Assembly: GCA_002841765.1 (NCBI GenBank)
Contig: PHAV01000001.1
Span: forward strand, 1-64,000
DNA from: Deltaproteobacteria bacterium HGW-Deltaproteobacteria-4
GTDB lineage: Bacteria > Desulfobacterota > Desulfuromonadia > Desulfuromonadales > UBA2197
Direction: 5' to 3'
Length of the DNA stretch: 64,000 bases
The translations under genes were made by a program, and so were the position numbers. Every line of letters starts with the position of its first letter. The first letter of the stretch is position 1. The notes under the pieces are model-generated. The model had not been told where the DNA came from. It saw nothing but the letters and a program-made list of their open reading frames with translations, and did not search any database. This document shows positions 40,292 through 49,761 of this stretch, piece by piece.

Positions 40292-40711
40292 ATGACCATT
40301 GAATGGAATCAAGAGTTGGCGACCGGTAATGAAGAGATTGACAATCAGCACAAGGAGATGTTCAAAAGATTCAATGACTTTCAGTCAGCGTACAGCCTCG
40401 GGAAAGCGCAAACAGAACTGCAAAAAATATTCACCTTTTTGGATGATTACGTTAAATTTCACTTTGCGATGGAAGAGGATTTGCAGATCCGGCACAGTTA
40501 CCCCGGTTACGCAGTGCATAAAAAGGAACATGACAGCTTTATCCAGAATTTCAAGAAAATGGAAAAGCAGCTGGATAGCTCCGGCGTCACTTCCCCCCTG
40601 GTCATTCAGGCAAATATGGCACTGGTCAGCTGGTTGTTCGGCCACATCAAAGGGACAGACAGGGAATTCGCAGCCTTTCTCTCCAATGCCCTCCCGATGA
40701 AAGAAGTCTGA
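40292..40711 (+). CDS. Bacteriohemerythrin
   Basis: 139 residues, single hemerythrin domain, cytoplasmic. Di-iron ligands appear in order: H in DNQHKEMF, H and E in KFHFAMEEDL, H and H in HKKEHDSF, and H with D in HIKGTDRE. Reversible oxygen binding, used by anaerobes to buffer or deliver oxygen. Preceded by GAGGAGG. Monocistronic appearance; DoxX gene follows after 94 bases. Confidence 0.92.
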   Translation: MTIEWNQELATGNEEIDNQHKEMFKRFNDFQSAYSLGKAQTELQKIFTFLDDYVKFHFAMEEDLQIRHSYPGYAVHKKEHDSFIQNFKKMEKQLDSSGVTSPLVIQANMALVSWLFGHIKGTDREFAAFLSNALPMKEV

Positions 40712-40805
40712 ATTTCGCAGGGACGAATCGACAAACTTTTGGCCGTCCGCCGGCAGAAGATTGGCGCGGTGATCGGAAGCTGTCCGTCTAACAGGAGATA
40801 ATATT

Positions 40806-41189
40806 ATGAAATGGCTGGGGAATTTTACCGAATTTGCCTACGCATTACTGCGGATTATGGCAGGATTCATGTTCTCGTTCCACGGCGTCCAGAAGATTTT
40901 GGGGGTGCTGACCACCTCCCAGCCGGCCATAGGTTCACAGCTCTGGTTCGGCGGAATCATTGAGTTGGTGGGAGGAGCGGCGATCGTCCTCGGGATCCGT
41001 ACCCGTCTCGCGGCCTTCCTCTGTAGCGGCATGATGGCGGTGGCCTATTTCCAATTCCACTGGAAATTTCAGGGCGGCGCCGCTTTCTTTCCGGCGGTGA
41101 ACCAGGGTGAGTTGGCCGCACTCTATTGCTTTGTCTTCTTTTTCATCGCCTGCCGCGGCGGGAAGATGTGGAGTTTGGGGAAGGACTAA
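40806..41189 (+). CDS. DoxX-family membrane protein
   Basis: 127 residues, four membrane helices. RIMAGFMFSFHGVQKILG, IIELVGGAAIVLGIRTRLAAFL and FQFHWKFQGGAAFFPAVNQGE follow the DoxX family pattern. DoxX proteins are linked to quinone-dependent or sulfur/thiosulfate redox reactions, but most members, including this one, have no proven function. Confidence 0.85.
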   Translation: MKWLGNFTEFAYALLRIMAGFMFSFHGVQKILGVLTTSQPAIGSQLWFGGIIELVGGAAIVLGIRTRLAAFLCSGMMAVAYFQFHWKFQGGAAFFPAVNQGELAALYCFVFFFIACRGGKMWSLGKD

Positions 41190-41196
41190 CCATCCC

Positions 41197-41224
41197 CGGC
41201 CCCTCCTTAATAAAGGAGGGGAGC
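41197..41224. repeat. C-rich palindromic repeat copy after the doxX gene
   Basis: CCCCTCCTT-AATA-AAGGAGGGG, preceded by CCCCGG and followed by AGCTC; starts ten bases after the DoxX stop. Confidence 0.8.
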
Positions 41225-41267
41225 TCAAGGCCTGAAATCTCACTTTAACCAGGCAGTTTCCGCCTGC

Positions 41268-41371
41268 TAATATAGTCCTGCAGGCCCACCGGTAGCGCGT
41301 CCATCCAGATCGGTGATCAGGGTACTGCGTCGGGCCAGGGCACCGTCGACGGCGCTGTCCGAAGGGCGGGG
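41268..41371 (-). pseudogene. Deleted remnant of a paralogue of the radical SAM gene at 44794-46212
   Basis: On the minus strand the bases 41371-41305 encode PSDSAVDGALARRSTLITDLDGRAT, which matches PSASAADSARVRRSALLADLEGRAT of the intact radical SAM protein. Directly after, in another frame, comes LPVGLQDYI, matching that protein's last residues LPVGLQDYF. The centre of about 420 residues is missing. The join sits on a shared GC(T/C)ACC, suggesting deletion at short homology. The first matched stretch exceeds chance and differs at several positions, so it comes from a diverged copy. Confidence 0.75.
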
Positions 41372-41483
41372 ATTGTTTCGCTTGGGTCGTGTTGTCGTTG
41401 TCACACTTATATGTTTGTGATAAAGATTAAACATGGAAGAAATGACAATTTGTCTTGTTCCTTGTCATGGAAAGGCCCGTGAG

Positions 41484-44400
41484 ATGCATCCTCCTCGCTT
41501 CGTTTGTCAACTGATAGTCCTGCTCACCCTGCTCTGTCTCTTTGTCCCCCCGGCCTTTTCGAGTCAGGGGGCAGCTTCCTCCCCGCCGTCTGCTCTTGGA
41601 AAAGTCTCCTTGTCTACTGAAGAGCAAGCTTTCCTTATCGCCCATCCGGTGATCCGTCTTGGCGTCGGTGAAGATTGGACCCCTTACGTGATTCGGCGCC
41701 CTTCCGGGGAGCTAGAGGGGTTTGAGGTCGACCTGTTGCAACGGATCAGCACCGCGACCGGGGCGAAGATTCAGCTGGTCGCCGGGCCCTGGAAAGAGAC
41801 AGTTGAAAAGGCTGAAAGACGTGAGCTCGATGGACTGGCCTTGACCGTGACCAACCAGGATCGCGCCGCCTCCTTCCTTTTTTCCAGTGTCTATCTCACG
41901 AACTATCCAGTCTTTGTCGTTTCCGATGACAACCGGCAGAGTTTTAATTCTCTCGACGATTTTCGCGGCAAGACGGTTGCCATCCTCGCCGGGAACAAGT
42001 TCTACCGCTCGCTCCTTTCTGCCTACCCGGAGATAACCGTCCTCGAAAAAACGTCCGAAACAGAAGCGCTGCGCATGGTCATGGAAGGGAAGGCCACAGC
42101 AGCGATAATCGCTTCGACCATGTACGAAGACTATTTCAAGAAATTTGCCCGCACAATCCGGATTGGTTACGTTGCCACAGATAAACCTCTGAATCTTGTC
42201 TACTCCACGCGCAAGGATTGGCCGGAACTTGTCACCATTATCAATAAGGGGCTGGCAGCATTGCCGGTAGATGAGTTTAACAAGATCTATTCCCGTTGGT
42301 TTGGAATGCAACCGCCTATTGTTGGCGAAACATCGAATAAACCCGACTTTTCCGCGGCAGAGCAGGCCTGGCTGGCGCAGAAGCACGTGGTGCGCGTCCA
42401 TATCGGCAACTATATGCCTTATTATTCCTTCACTGCGGAGAAGGGAGTAAGGGGCATTTCCGTCGATTATCTGAACATGGTGGCAGAACGGGCCGGCTTC
42501 AAAATCGATTATGTGCCAGGTTATACTTGGTCGCAGGCTTTGCAGGATATTCGCCAGCATCATAATTTTGATATTCTTCCTGCTGCCTATATCACCCCGG
42601 AGAGGACGGAATATCTCACCTTTACGAATGAATACCTGAAGTCGCCGTCGGTGATATTTACTCGGAACGACAGCCTCTTTGTCGATTCGATCGCAGATCT
42701 GGCCGAAAAAACCGTCGTCCTTGAGCGTGACTACGCCACCGTCCAGTGGCTGGCAGAAGGTTTTCCCGCCGTCAAGCAACTGATCAGGGAGACGACCGAT
42801 GAGGCCTTGCATGCGTTGGCGGCCGGGGAGGCCGATGCCTACATCGGCAGTCTTGCTGTGGCCACCTACATTGCCAGGACCAAAGGACTCGACAATCTGA
42901 TGGTCGCGGCCCCGTCCCCCTTCGGCAGTGACAATCAGGCGATGGCGGTCCGCAACGACTGGCCGGAGTTGGCTAAAATCATCGACAAGACGCTGGCGAC
43001 CTTCACCCCTGCGGAACATGAGGCGATTATCGCCCGTTGGGTTCCGCCGATTCACTACGAATATGGCATCAATCGCCGCGATGTTCTGAAATGGGTCGGA
43101 ATGATCAGCACTATCTTGTTGGCCATCATCATGGTGGTCGTGATTTGGAACAAGAAGTTGGCCAGGGAGGTTGCCGCCCGGACTTTGGCCGAAGATGCCC
43201 TGCGCAGAGAACTAAGCTTTAGCGAAATACTGCTGGCTCAGGCGCCGATGGGAATCCGTGTCTTTGATGGGGAGACGGGGATCTGCAACAAGATCAACCA
43301 GGCCGCAGCAGATATTGCCGGTGGACCAGTCGAGGTTCTTCTGCACCAGTCCTTCAGAGAGCTTAAGTCCTGGCAGGATGCGGGCTTGACCTCCGTAGCG
43401 GAGATGGTTCTGACTGACGGCGCCGCCAGGCAGGTGGAAGCGCAGATGACCACCTCCTTTGGCCGCTCTTTGTGGGCCCGTTACTTTTTTGCCCGCTTCT
43501 TCGTGGAGGGGCGACCACACTTGATGACAATCGGTCAGGATATTTCCGAGGAAAAACACCTGGAAAAAGAAAGGCGACACATCGAGGAGCAGATGCTGCA
43601 TGTCCAGAAGTTGGAAAGCCTCGGGGTTTTAGCCGGAGGCATCGCCCATGACTTCAATAATATTCTTATGGTAGTGATCGGTAATACTGATCTGGCGCTT
43701 ATGCGTCTCGCCCCGGAATCTCCTGTCGCCACTCACCTGCGCCAGATCCAGATAGCCGCCAAAAAGGCTGCGGGCCTCGCCGGCCAGATGCTCGCCTACT
43801 CGGGAAGAGGAAAGTTTGTTGTAGAGAAGCTCGATCTTAACCGGGTCGTAGAAGAGATGATGCAAATGCTGGAGGTATCGATTTCCAAGAAAGTCGAGAT
43901 TCGTAGCAATTTCAGTCAACACCTTCCTGCTGTCGAAGCAGACATCACCCAGATTCGTCAGGTCATCATGAATCTGGTCATAAATGCCTCCGAGGCCATT
44001 GGCGACAGTAGCGGGGTTATCACTATTTCTACCGGGACAGTGGACTGCCATCGCGATGACCTGGATGAATCCTGGTTAGGTCATGACCTGAGCGAAGGAC
44101 TTTATGCCTGCCTCGAAGTTGCTGATACCGGTTGCGGCATGGCGAAGGAGACCATTACGCGTATCTATGACCCCTTCTTCACTACCAAGTTCACCGGTCG
44201 GGGGTTGGGAATGGCCGCAGTCATGGGGATCGTGCGGGGGCACAAGGGGATCATCACGGTTGACAGTGAGGTTGGCAGCGGAACCACCTTTAAAGTGTTG
44301 CTGCCGGCGCTCTTGACTCCGGCCACCTTGCACGTTGACGCTCCGCCCGATTCATCATGGCACGGAAGCGGACAGGTCTTACTGGTCGACGATGAGGAGG

Positions 44401-44738
44401 CAGTCCTTGCTGTCGGTAAAGTCATGCTGGAGGAACTCGGTTTTAAGGTGTTGACCGCAAGTGATGGCCTGGAGGCGTTGGCGCTTTTCAAGGAACATCG
44501 GGCTACTATCGGCCAGATCGTGATGGATTTGACTATGCCGCGCATGGGGGGAGAAGAAGCTTTTTGTCTCATGTGCCAGCTCGACCCTGAAGTCAAAGTC
44601 ATTATGACCAGCGGTTACAACGAGGAGGAGATCTCTCACCTTTTCGGCGCTAAAGGTCTGGCCGGGTTCATCCAGAAACCTTTCCGCCTCTCGACACTCC
44701 AGGATGCGCTGCAGGCCGTGGAAGTGAAGAATTCCTGA
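41484..44738 (+). CDS. Hybrid sensor histidine kinase with two periplasmic SBP domains (BvgS/EvgS-like)
   Basis: 1084 residues from ATG 41484, which follows GGAAAGG and starts a normal signal sequence; ATG 41433 would add 17 residues. Domains in order: signal peptide, two tandem type-3 solute-binding domains (about 45-280 and 300-530), membrane helix (ISTILLAIIMVVVIW), PAS-like linker, kinase with H722 in GGIAHDFNNILM, ATPase domain (GLGMAAVMGIVRGH), and a C-terminal receiver with D1015 in VMDLTMPRMGG. No response regulator gene is adjacent and there is no Hpt domain, so output may pass to a distant partner. The ligand is unknown. Confidence 0.9.
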   Translation: MHPPRFVCQLIVLLTLLCLFVPPAFSSQGAASSPPSALGKVSLSTEEQAFLIAHPVIRLGVGEDWTPYVIRRPSGELEGFEVDLLQRISTATGAKIQLVAGPWKETVEKAERRELDGLALTVTNQDRAASFLFSSVYLTNYPVFVVSDDNRQSFNSLDDFRGKTVAILAGNKFYRSLLSAYPEITVLEKTSETEALRMVMEGKATAAIIASTMYEDYFKKFARTIRIGYVATDKPLNLVYSTRKDWPELVTIINKGLAALPVDEFNKIYSRWFGMQPPIVGETSNKPDFSAAEQAWLAQKHVVRVHIGNYMPYYSFTAEKGVRGISVDYLNMVAERAGFKIDYVPGYTWSQALQDIRQHHNFDILPAAYITPERTEYLTFTNEYLKSPSVIFTRNDSLFVDSIADLAEKTVVLERDYATVQWLAEGFPAVKQLIRETTDEALHALAAGEADAYIGSLAVATYIARTKGLDNLMVAAPSPFGSDNQAMAVRNDWPELAKIIDKTLATFTPAEHEAIIARWVPPIHYEYGINRRDVLKWVGMISTILLAIIMVVVIWNKKLAREVAARTLAEDALRRELSFSEILLAQAPMGIRVFDGETGICNKINQAAADIAGGPVEVLLHQSFRELKSWQDAGLTSVAEMVLTDGAARQVEAQMTTSFGRSLWARYFFARFFVEGRPHLMTIGQDISEEKHLEKERRHIEEQMLHVQKLESLGVLAGGIAHDFNNILMVVIGNTDLALMRLAPESPVATHLRQIQIAAKKAAGLAGQMLAYSGRGKFVVEKLDLNRVVEEMMQMLEVSISKKVEIRSNFSQHLPAVEADITQIRQVIMNLVINASEAIGDSSGVITISTGTVDCHRDDLDESWLGHDLSEGLYACLEVADTGCGMAKETITRIYDPFFTTKFTGRGLGMAAVMGIVRGHKGIITVDSEVGSGTTFKVLLPALLTPATLHVDAPPDSSWHGSGQVLLVDDEEAVLAVGKVMLEELGFKVLTASDGLEALALFKEHRATIGQIVMDLTMPRMGGEEAFCLMCQLDPEVKVIMTSGYNEEEISHLFGAKGLAGFIQKPFRLSTLQDALQAVEVKNS

Positions 44739-44793
44739 CCTTCAATGAACAGCCAGTAAATCCCCCTCCTTTTTCCCTCTCCCTCCCCGCCGA

Positions 44794-46212
44794 CTAAAAA
44801 TAGTCCTGCAGGCCCACCGGTAGCTGTTCGAAGCGCCGCATCTCCTGCTGTAACGGCGAGCTCCCGCTCGCCGGAAAAGTCCCGCTTCCCGCGATCTCCT
44901 CTTGCAACTGCCGCCATTCAGCCCCACCCAGCCGCCACTCCCCACTGACCGCTTGCCGCTCCACTGCTACTTTGCGCTTCGGGTTGAGAGGGACTTCGAT
45001 AAAGGCGTTGCGGTAGCTGATCGCCGGCAGGATGCGGGCCTCGGCGTAGCGCAACTTCAGTTCCAGCCCCGAGTCGTCCTGTCCCGACCAGAGGGAGGAG
45101 GCGAGATGCAGCTCCGTGCCGTTCGGGGCGAGGAGCCATTTTTGGCCGGCGGGATCGAGGCGTTGCAGCCGTTCGACCTGCCGTTGTACCTCCGCGCCGG
45201 GTCCACTCAGAGAGAGGCTGCGCAGATAGCCGGCCGCGGTGATCTCCTCATACTTCTTGACGATCTGCGCCCCGGCCCGGCGCCGGCCGGCGGACCCCTG
45301 GAAGCGGTTTTTATAGACAAAGGAGCAATAGTTCACCCCGAGGGACAAGCTGTGATCGAGGCTGTAGCGGAGGAGCTCCAGGGCGGTCAGTTCTGATTCC
45401 AGAACCGTCACGCTCTCCCCGTGCAGGTAGGTGTAGCCCCGTCCTGCCAGTTGGGGATAGTTGTGGTTGGTGAGGCGCAGCTGGTGGAGGTTGAGGTAGT
45501 TGACGCCGCTGTCGGCCATCTCCACCAGCTTCTCCTGAAGCCGGTCTCCCTCCTCGGGGATCGCCGGGATCTCGACGGTGATGTGCGGGATAATCCCCAC
45601 CGCCAGCTTTAGCTGGTCGAGGGCATAGTCGGTGGCGCCGATGTCGACGCGGATTTCATCGAGGCCGGCGTCACGCAGACGCCGGGCGATGTCCCGGGTG
45701 AGGAGGGTGCCATTGGTGTAGAGCCAGAGATGCACCCCGTCCCCGAGGCGACGACGGATGGCACGGAGATATTGCAGCGATTTTTCCAGAACCAGGAGCG
45801 GTTCGCCGCCACTGATGCTCGCCCCGGTGAAGCCGAAGCGGGCGAGGTAATCGACGTAATCGTCGGTTTTAGGAAAGTCGAGGTTGTTGGTCCCCGGAGC
45901 GCCGCCGACATCCTGGGCGGTGGGACAGTAGAAGCAGCGGCAGTTGCAGTTGCCGGTGATGAAGAGGCACGACCAGTTCCCTTCCAGGCAGGCGCGGCAG
46001 CCAGGGGAGAGCTTTAGGCTCTCCAGTTTGCTGGCGTTGGCGCTGAGGGTGGCGCGGCCCTCCAGATCGGCGAGCAGGGCACTGCGCCGGACCCGGGCGC
46101 TGTCGGCGGCGCTGGCCGAAGGGAAGGAGAGGCCGGCGTAGCGGTCGCCGTATTCCTGGCGGTTCTGGTCAATAAGGGCCAACTGAGCGGGACGATTCAT
46201 CGGCATGGACAT
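44794..46212 (-). CDS. Radical SAM protein of unknown function
   Basis: 472 residues from ATG 46212 (GAGG ribosome site; ATG 46206 and 46200 are alternatives). The cluster motif CNCRCFYC contains Cys-x3-Cys-x2-Cys; SAM-site residues SGGEPLL follow. An N-terminal cysteine group PGCRACLEGNWSC may bind a second metal centre. The C-terminal 150 residues show no known domain. A diverged, internally deleted copy lies at 41268-41371. The substrate is unknown; peptide or cofactor modification is possible. Its terminator-like leader separates it from the minus-strand gene upstream. Confidence 0.8.
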   Translation of the reverse strand: MSMPMNRPAQLALIDQNRQEYGDRYAGLSFPSASAADSARVRRSALLADLEGRATLSANASKLESLKLSPGCRACLEGNWSCLFITGNCNCRCFYCPTAQDVGGAPGTNNLDFPKTDDYVDYLARFGFTGASISGGEPLLVLEKSLQYLRAIRRRLGDGVHLWLYTNGTLLTRDIARRLRDAGLDEIRVDIGATDYALDQLKLAVGIIPHITVEIPAIPEEGDRLQEKLVEMADSGVNYLNLHQLRLTNHNYPQLAGRGYTYLHGESVTVLESELTALELLRYSLDHSLSLGVNYCSFVYKNRFQGSAGRRRAGAQIVKKYEEITAAGYLRSLSLSGPGAEVQRQVERLQRLDPAGQKWLLAPNGTELHLASSLWSGQDDSGLELKLRYAEARILPAISYRNAFIEVPLNPKRKVAVERQAVSGEWRLGGAEWRQLQEEIAGSGTFPASGSSPLQQEMRRFEQLPVGLQDYF

Positions 46213-46257
46213 GGAGCTGACCTCGCGGCAGGAAGGGGGGAGGGGTTGAAACAGCAA

Positions 46258-46278
46258 CGGCCCGGGGAATCCGGGCCG
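46258..46278 (-). terminator. Hairpin between the GGQ gene and the radical SAM gene
   Basis: CGGCCCGG-ATTCC-CCGGGCCG, then TTGCTGTTT when read on the minus strand. It probably ends the truA-glpK-glpD-GGQ transcript. A CTTGAC..GTCAAG inverted pair lies just before it (46299-46327). Confidence 0.65.
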
Positions 46279-46337
46279 GAGGGAGCAGATGTCTCGCACC
46301 TTGACACCTTGGCGGGGAGACGTCAAGGGCAGCGATC

Positions 46338-46667
46338 TTAATCCTCCTCCCCCGCTCCGGAGCGCTGGCTCTTCTTGGCCGCCTGATGTCTCTTCTCCGT
46401 CAACCGATCCCGCTTCGCGCCGTACGGCACTTTGGTGGCCACCCGTACCTTGACCTTGCGGTTGCGCCGCTCTAACAGCGCCTGTAACCGCTTCATGGCG
46501 ACGGCGCGGTTCTCCCACTGTGAACGGCTCTCGGTTGCCTGGGCGACGATACCGGTCGGCAGGTGGCGGATGCGCACCGCCGAGTCGGTGGTGTTACGGT
46601 GCTGGCCGCCGGGGCCGGTGGCGCGGAAGAATTCGAGTTTGATATCGGAATCCTTGATCTCAATCAT
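46338..46667 (-). CDS. GGQ-domain protein, release-factor/ribosome-rescue like
   Basis: 109 residues. A class-I release factor catalytic domain alone, with FRATGPGGQHRNTTDSAVRI; the GGQ enters the peptidyl-transferase centre to release peptides. A basic tail (KVRVATKVPYGAKRDRLTEKRHQAAKKSQR) resembles the C-terminal tail that lets ArfB-like factors enter stalled ribosomes. Stop-codon-reading domains are absent. It is not clearly ArfB, since the text after GGQ differs (HRNTTDSA rather than HVNKVSTA). Overlaps glpD by four bases. Confidence 0.8.
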   Translation of the reverse strand: MIEIKDSDIKLEFFRATGPGGQHRNTTDSAVRIRHLPTGIVAQATESRSQWENRAVAMKRLQALLERRNRKVKVRVATKVPYGAKRDRLTEKRHQAAKKSQRSGAGEED

Positions 46668-48211
46668 GGCAGATATCCTTGCGCCAGAGTGGTAAAGGCG
46701 GCAATCTGCTCGGCCTGCCAGGCGTCGTCCCGGCCGAGTTCAACAGCGAGAAGGGCGGCGACAGTCGGGGCGATGGCGATGGCGGCGCGGGCATCGAGAA
46801 TCAGGGCACGGGTGCGGCGGGACAAAAGATCTTCAACGCTGGATGCCCATTCGTGGCGAATTGCCCAGATGATCTCGACGCGGCGATAGGGGAGGGCGGG
46901 GTGAAGGAGTTGGCGCAGGGATGGCGTGGTGACACAGAGGGCTTCGAGGCCGGCGGCATCGCTGCCGTAACTAGCCCACTCACCAGTAGCCATGGCGTCG
47001 GCACCGTGCAGCGGCAGTTCGGCGCTGCGTGAGGGGCGTTCCGGCAGGACGGCGATGCGAGCGGCGAGGTTGATGGTCTCCTCCCCCATCTTGCGGTAGG
47101 TTGTCCATTTGCCGCCGGTGATGGAGACCAGTCCGCTGTGCGAAACGAGGAGGGTGTGGTCGCGGGACAACGAGGCGGTGTCGTGACTGTCGCCGTTTTT
47201 GACCAGAGGGCGTAGCCCGGCAAAGATGCTGAGAATATCCTCCCGTTGCGGATCCTCGCGGAGATAGCGGGCGGCGTGCTGGAGAAGGAAATCGATCTCC
47301 GCTGCCAGGGGACGCGGTTCGAAGTCGACACTGTCGACCGGCGTATCGGTGGTACCGAGGAGGACCCGCTCGTGCCAGGGGACGGCAAAGAGGACGCGGC
47401 CGTCGTCGGTGTGCGGTACCATGATCGCACTCTCGCCGGGGAGGAAGGCGCGGGGGAGGACGAGATGAATCCCTTGGCTCGGAGCAAGGAGCATCGCAGC
47501 AGCCGGGTCGTCAAAGCGGCGGATGGTATCGCAGAAGGGACCGGTGGCGTTGATCACCACTTTGGCGTGCAGCTCGTATTCCCGGCCGTTCTCAACATCT
47601 TTGGCGATGACACCGAAGACCTGGCCGCTCTGTTTGATCAATGCCGTTACCGGCAGGTGGTTGATCACCGTGGCGCCCTGATCGACAGCGGTGCGGGCCA
47701 GAGCGATGGCGAGACGGGCATCGTCGAACTGGCCATCGTGGTAGATCACCCCGCCGTGCAAGCTCTTCTCCTCAAGCGTCGGCAACTGTTTCAGGGTTTC
47801 GGCGCGGGACAGGAGTTGTGAGGGACCGAGGCCGAGCTTGCCGGCAAGAGCATCATAGAGTTTGAGGCCGACGCCATAAAAGGGGCCTTCCCACCAATCG
47901 TAGAGGGGGACGATAAAGGAGCGGTTCTGCACCAGATGCGGGGCATTGCGGATGAGGAGGCCTCGCTCGTGCAGGGCATCAAGGACCAGGGCGATATTTC
48001 CCTGTTGCAGGTAGCGCACCCCGCCGTGGATGAGTTTGGTGCTGCGGCCGGAGGTGCCGCTGGCAAAGTCCTGCCCTTCAAGCAGGAGGGTACTGTAGCC
48101 GCGGCTTGCCGCTTCCACTGCAGCACCGAGACCGGTGGCGCCGCCGCCAATGATGATCATGTCCCAGCGCGTCTGCTGTTGGAGTTTTTGTAAAAGTTCG
48201 GCGCGTTTCAT
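46664..48211 (-). CDS. glpD: Aerobic-type glycerol-3-phosphate dehydrogenase
   Basis: 515 residues. Membrane-associated FAD enzyme oxidising glycerol 3-phosphate to dihydroxyacetone phosphate with electrons to quinone. FAD motif [19 protein letters not shown] followed by [16 protein letters not shown] and, later, GTTDTP are family signatures. ATG 48211 overlaps the glpK stop by four bases. Supplies electrons to the quinone pool. Confidence 0.93.
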   Translation of the reverse strand: MKRAELLQKLQQQTRWDMIIIGGGATGLGAAVEAASRGYSTLLLEGQDFASGTSGRSTKLIHGGVRYLQQGNIALVLDALHERGLLIRNAPHLVQNRSFIVPLYDWWEGPFYGVGLKLYDALAGKLGLGPSQLLSRAETLKQLPTLEEKSLHGGVIYHDGQFDDARLAIALARTAVDQGATVINHLPVTALIKQSGQVFGVIAKDVENGREYELHAKVVINATGPFCDTIRRFDDPAAAMLLAPSQGIHLVLPRAFLPGESAIMVPHTDDGRVLFAVPWHERVLLGTTDTPVDSVDFEPRPLAAEIDFLLQHAARYLREDPQREDILSIFAGLRPLVKNGDSHDTASLSRDHTLLVSHSGLVSITGGKWTTYRKMGEETINLAARIAVLPERPSRSAELPLHGADAMATGEWASYGSDAAGLEALCVTTPSLRQLLHPALPYRRVEIIWAIRHEWASSVEDLLSRRTRALILDARAAIAIAPTVAALLAVELGRDDAWQAEQIAAFTTLAQGYLP

Positions 48212-49698
48212 GGTTGCTCCCAGTTCTTGGCCCGCTCCAAGGCGCGCTGCCAGCGTCCCTGCAAACGGATCGCCTCATCCTGCGGCATGGCCGGGGTAAA
48301 CGTCTCCTCCGCTTGCCAGAGGGCGGTAAGTGTGTCTCGATCCGGCCACACTCCGACGGCCAGACCGGCAAGGGCAGCGGCGCCGAGGGCGGTCGTCTCC
48401 ATGATTCCCGGCCGTACCACCGGCACGCGCAGGAGGTCGGCCTGAAATTGCATGAGCAGGCGGTTGCGGGTGGCACCGCCGTCGACGCGCAGTTCACGCA
48501 GTTGCATGCCGGCGTCGGCCTCCATGGCAGCGAGGAGGTCGGCGCTCTGAAAAGCGATGCTCTCCAGGGTGGCGCGGGCGATGTGGCCGGCGGTCGTTCC
48601 CCGGCTCAGGCCGACGATGGTGCCGCGGGCATAGGGATCCCAGTGCGGCGCCCCGAGGCCGGCAAAGGCGGGGATAAGGACGACGCCGTCATTATCGGGG
48701 ACGGAGGCGGCAAGGGCTTCGACTTCGCCGGAGGTGCGGATGATGCCGAGGCCGTCGCGCAGCCACTGTACTGCTGCTCCGGCAATAAAGACGCTCCCTT
48801 CCAGAGCATATTCGGTGACGCCGCCCATCCGCCAGGCAACGGTGGTGAGGAGCTTGTTCTGCGACACCACCGGCTGTGTTCCGGTCTGCATAAGCATGAA
48901 GCAACCGGTACCATAGGTATTCTTCGCCATCCCCGGAACAAAACATCCCTGACCGAAGAGGGCGGCCTGTTGGTCGCCGGCGATTCCGGCAATGGGGACG
49001 CGGGCGGCGAAGAGCTGGCCGGCGGTGGTGCCGTAGACGGCGCTGGAATCGACGACTTCCGGCAGCAGGGCGCGGGGGATGTCGAGGATGCGCAGCAGGT
49101 CATCATCCCAATCGAGGGTGTGGATGTTGAAGAGGAGGGTGCGTGAGGCATTGCTGACGTCAGTGATGTGCAGAGCACCGGCGGAGAGGTTCCACGCCAG
49201 CCAGCTGTCGATGGTGCCGCAAGCGAGTTCGCCGGCAAGAGCGCGCTGGCGGGCGCCGGGGATATGGTCGAGGAGCCAGGCCAGCTTGGTGCCGGAGAAG
49301 TAGGGGTCGAGGAGGAGGCCAGTCTTTTCGGTGATGAGCGGTTCCAAGCCCTCGCTGCGCAGGCGTTCGCAGAGAGGGGCGGTGCGGCGGTCCTGCCAGA
49401 CGATGGCATTGTGCAGAGGGAGGCCGCTTTTCCTTTCCCAAAGAAGGATCGTTTCGCGCTGATTGGTGATACCGATGGCGGCAAGGTCGGCGGGCGTCAA
49501 TCCCGCCTGGGCGAGAGCTTCGACGGCGACGCCGAGCTGGCTCCCCCAGATCTCGCGCCCGTCATGTTCGACCCATCCCGGCCGCGGAAAGATCTGGGTG
49601 AATTCACGCTGTGCAAGGGCGCAAACCTGGAGCTGCTGATCGAAGATGATGGCGCGGGAGCTGGTCGTTCCCTGATCAAGGGCAAGGATGTAAGGCAT
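48208..49698 (-). CDS. glpK: Glycerol kinase
   Basis: 496 residues, normal length. Phosphorylates glycerol with [19 protein letters not shown] (phosphate 1), ITNQRET, and [17 protein letters not shown] are present. ATG 49698 follows GCGGAGG. Operon truA (63 bases upstream)-glpK-glpD-GGQ gene on the minus strand. No glycerol facilitator gene lies next to it. Confidence 0.94.
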   Translation of the reverse strand: MPYILALDQGTTSSRAIIFDQQLQVCALAQREFTQIFPRPGWVEHDGREIWGSQLGVAVEALAQAGLTPADLAAIGITNQRETILLWERKSGLPLHNAIVWQDRRTAPLCERLRSEGLEPLITEKTGLLLDPYFSGTKLAWLLDHIPGARQRALAGELACGTIDSWLAWNLSAGALHITDVSNASRTLLFNIHTLDWDDDLLRILDIPRALLPEVVDSSAVYGTTAGQLFAARVPIAGIAGDQQAALFGQGCFVPGMAKNTYGTGCFMLMQTGTQPVVSQNKLLTTVAWRMGGVTEYALEGSVFIAGAAVQWLRDGLGIIRTSGEVEALAASVPDNDGVVLIPAFAGLGAPHWDPYARGTIVGLSRGTTAGHIARATLESIAFQSADLLAAMEADAGMQLRELRVDGGATRNRLLMQFQADLLRVPVVRPGIMETTALGAAALAGLAVGVWPDRDTLTALWQAEETFTPAMPQDEAIRLQGRWQRALERAKNWEQP

Positions 49699-49761
49699 AA
49701 CGGCCTCCGCATAAAAAGGAGAGATGATCAGGACCGATTGGGCGAAAACAGAGGGGTCCCC

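Noticed and set aside
46213-46518. N-terminal extension of the radical SAM gene
   Set aside because: It crosses a hairpin terminator and runs antiparallel in style to normal coding; GAGG before ATG 46212 supports the shorter start.
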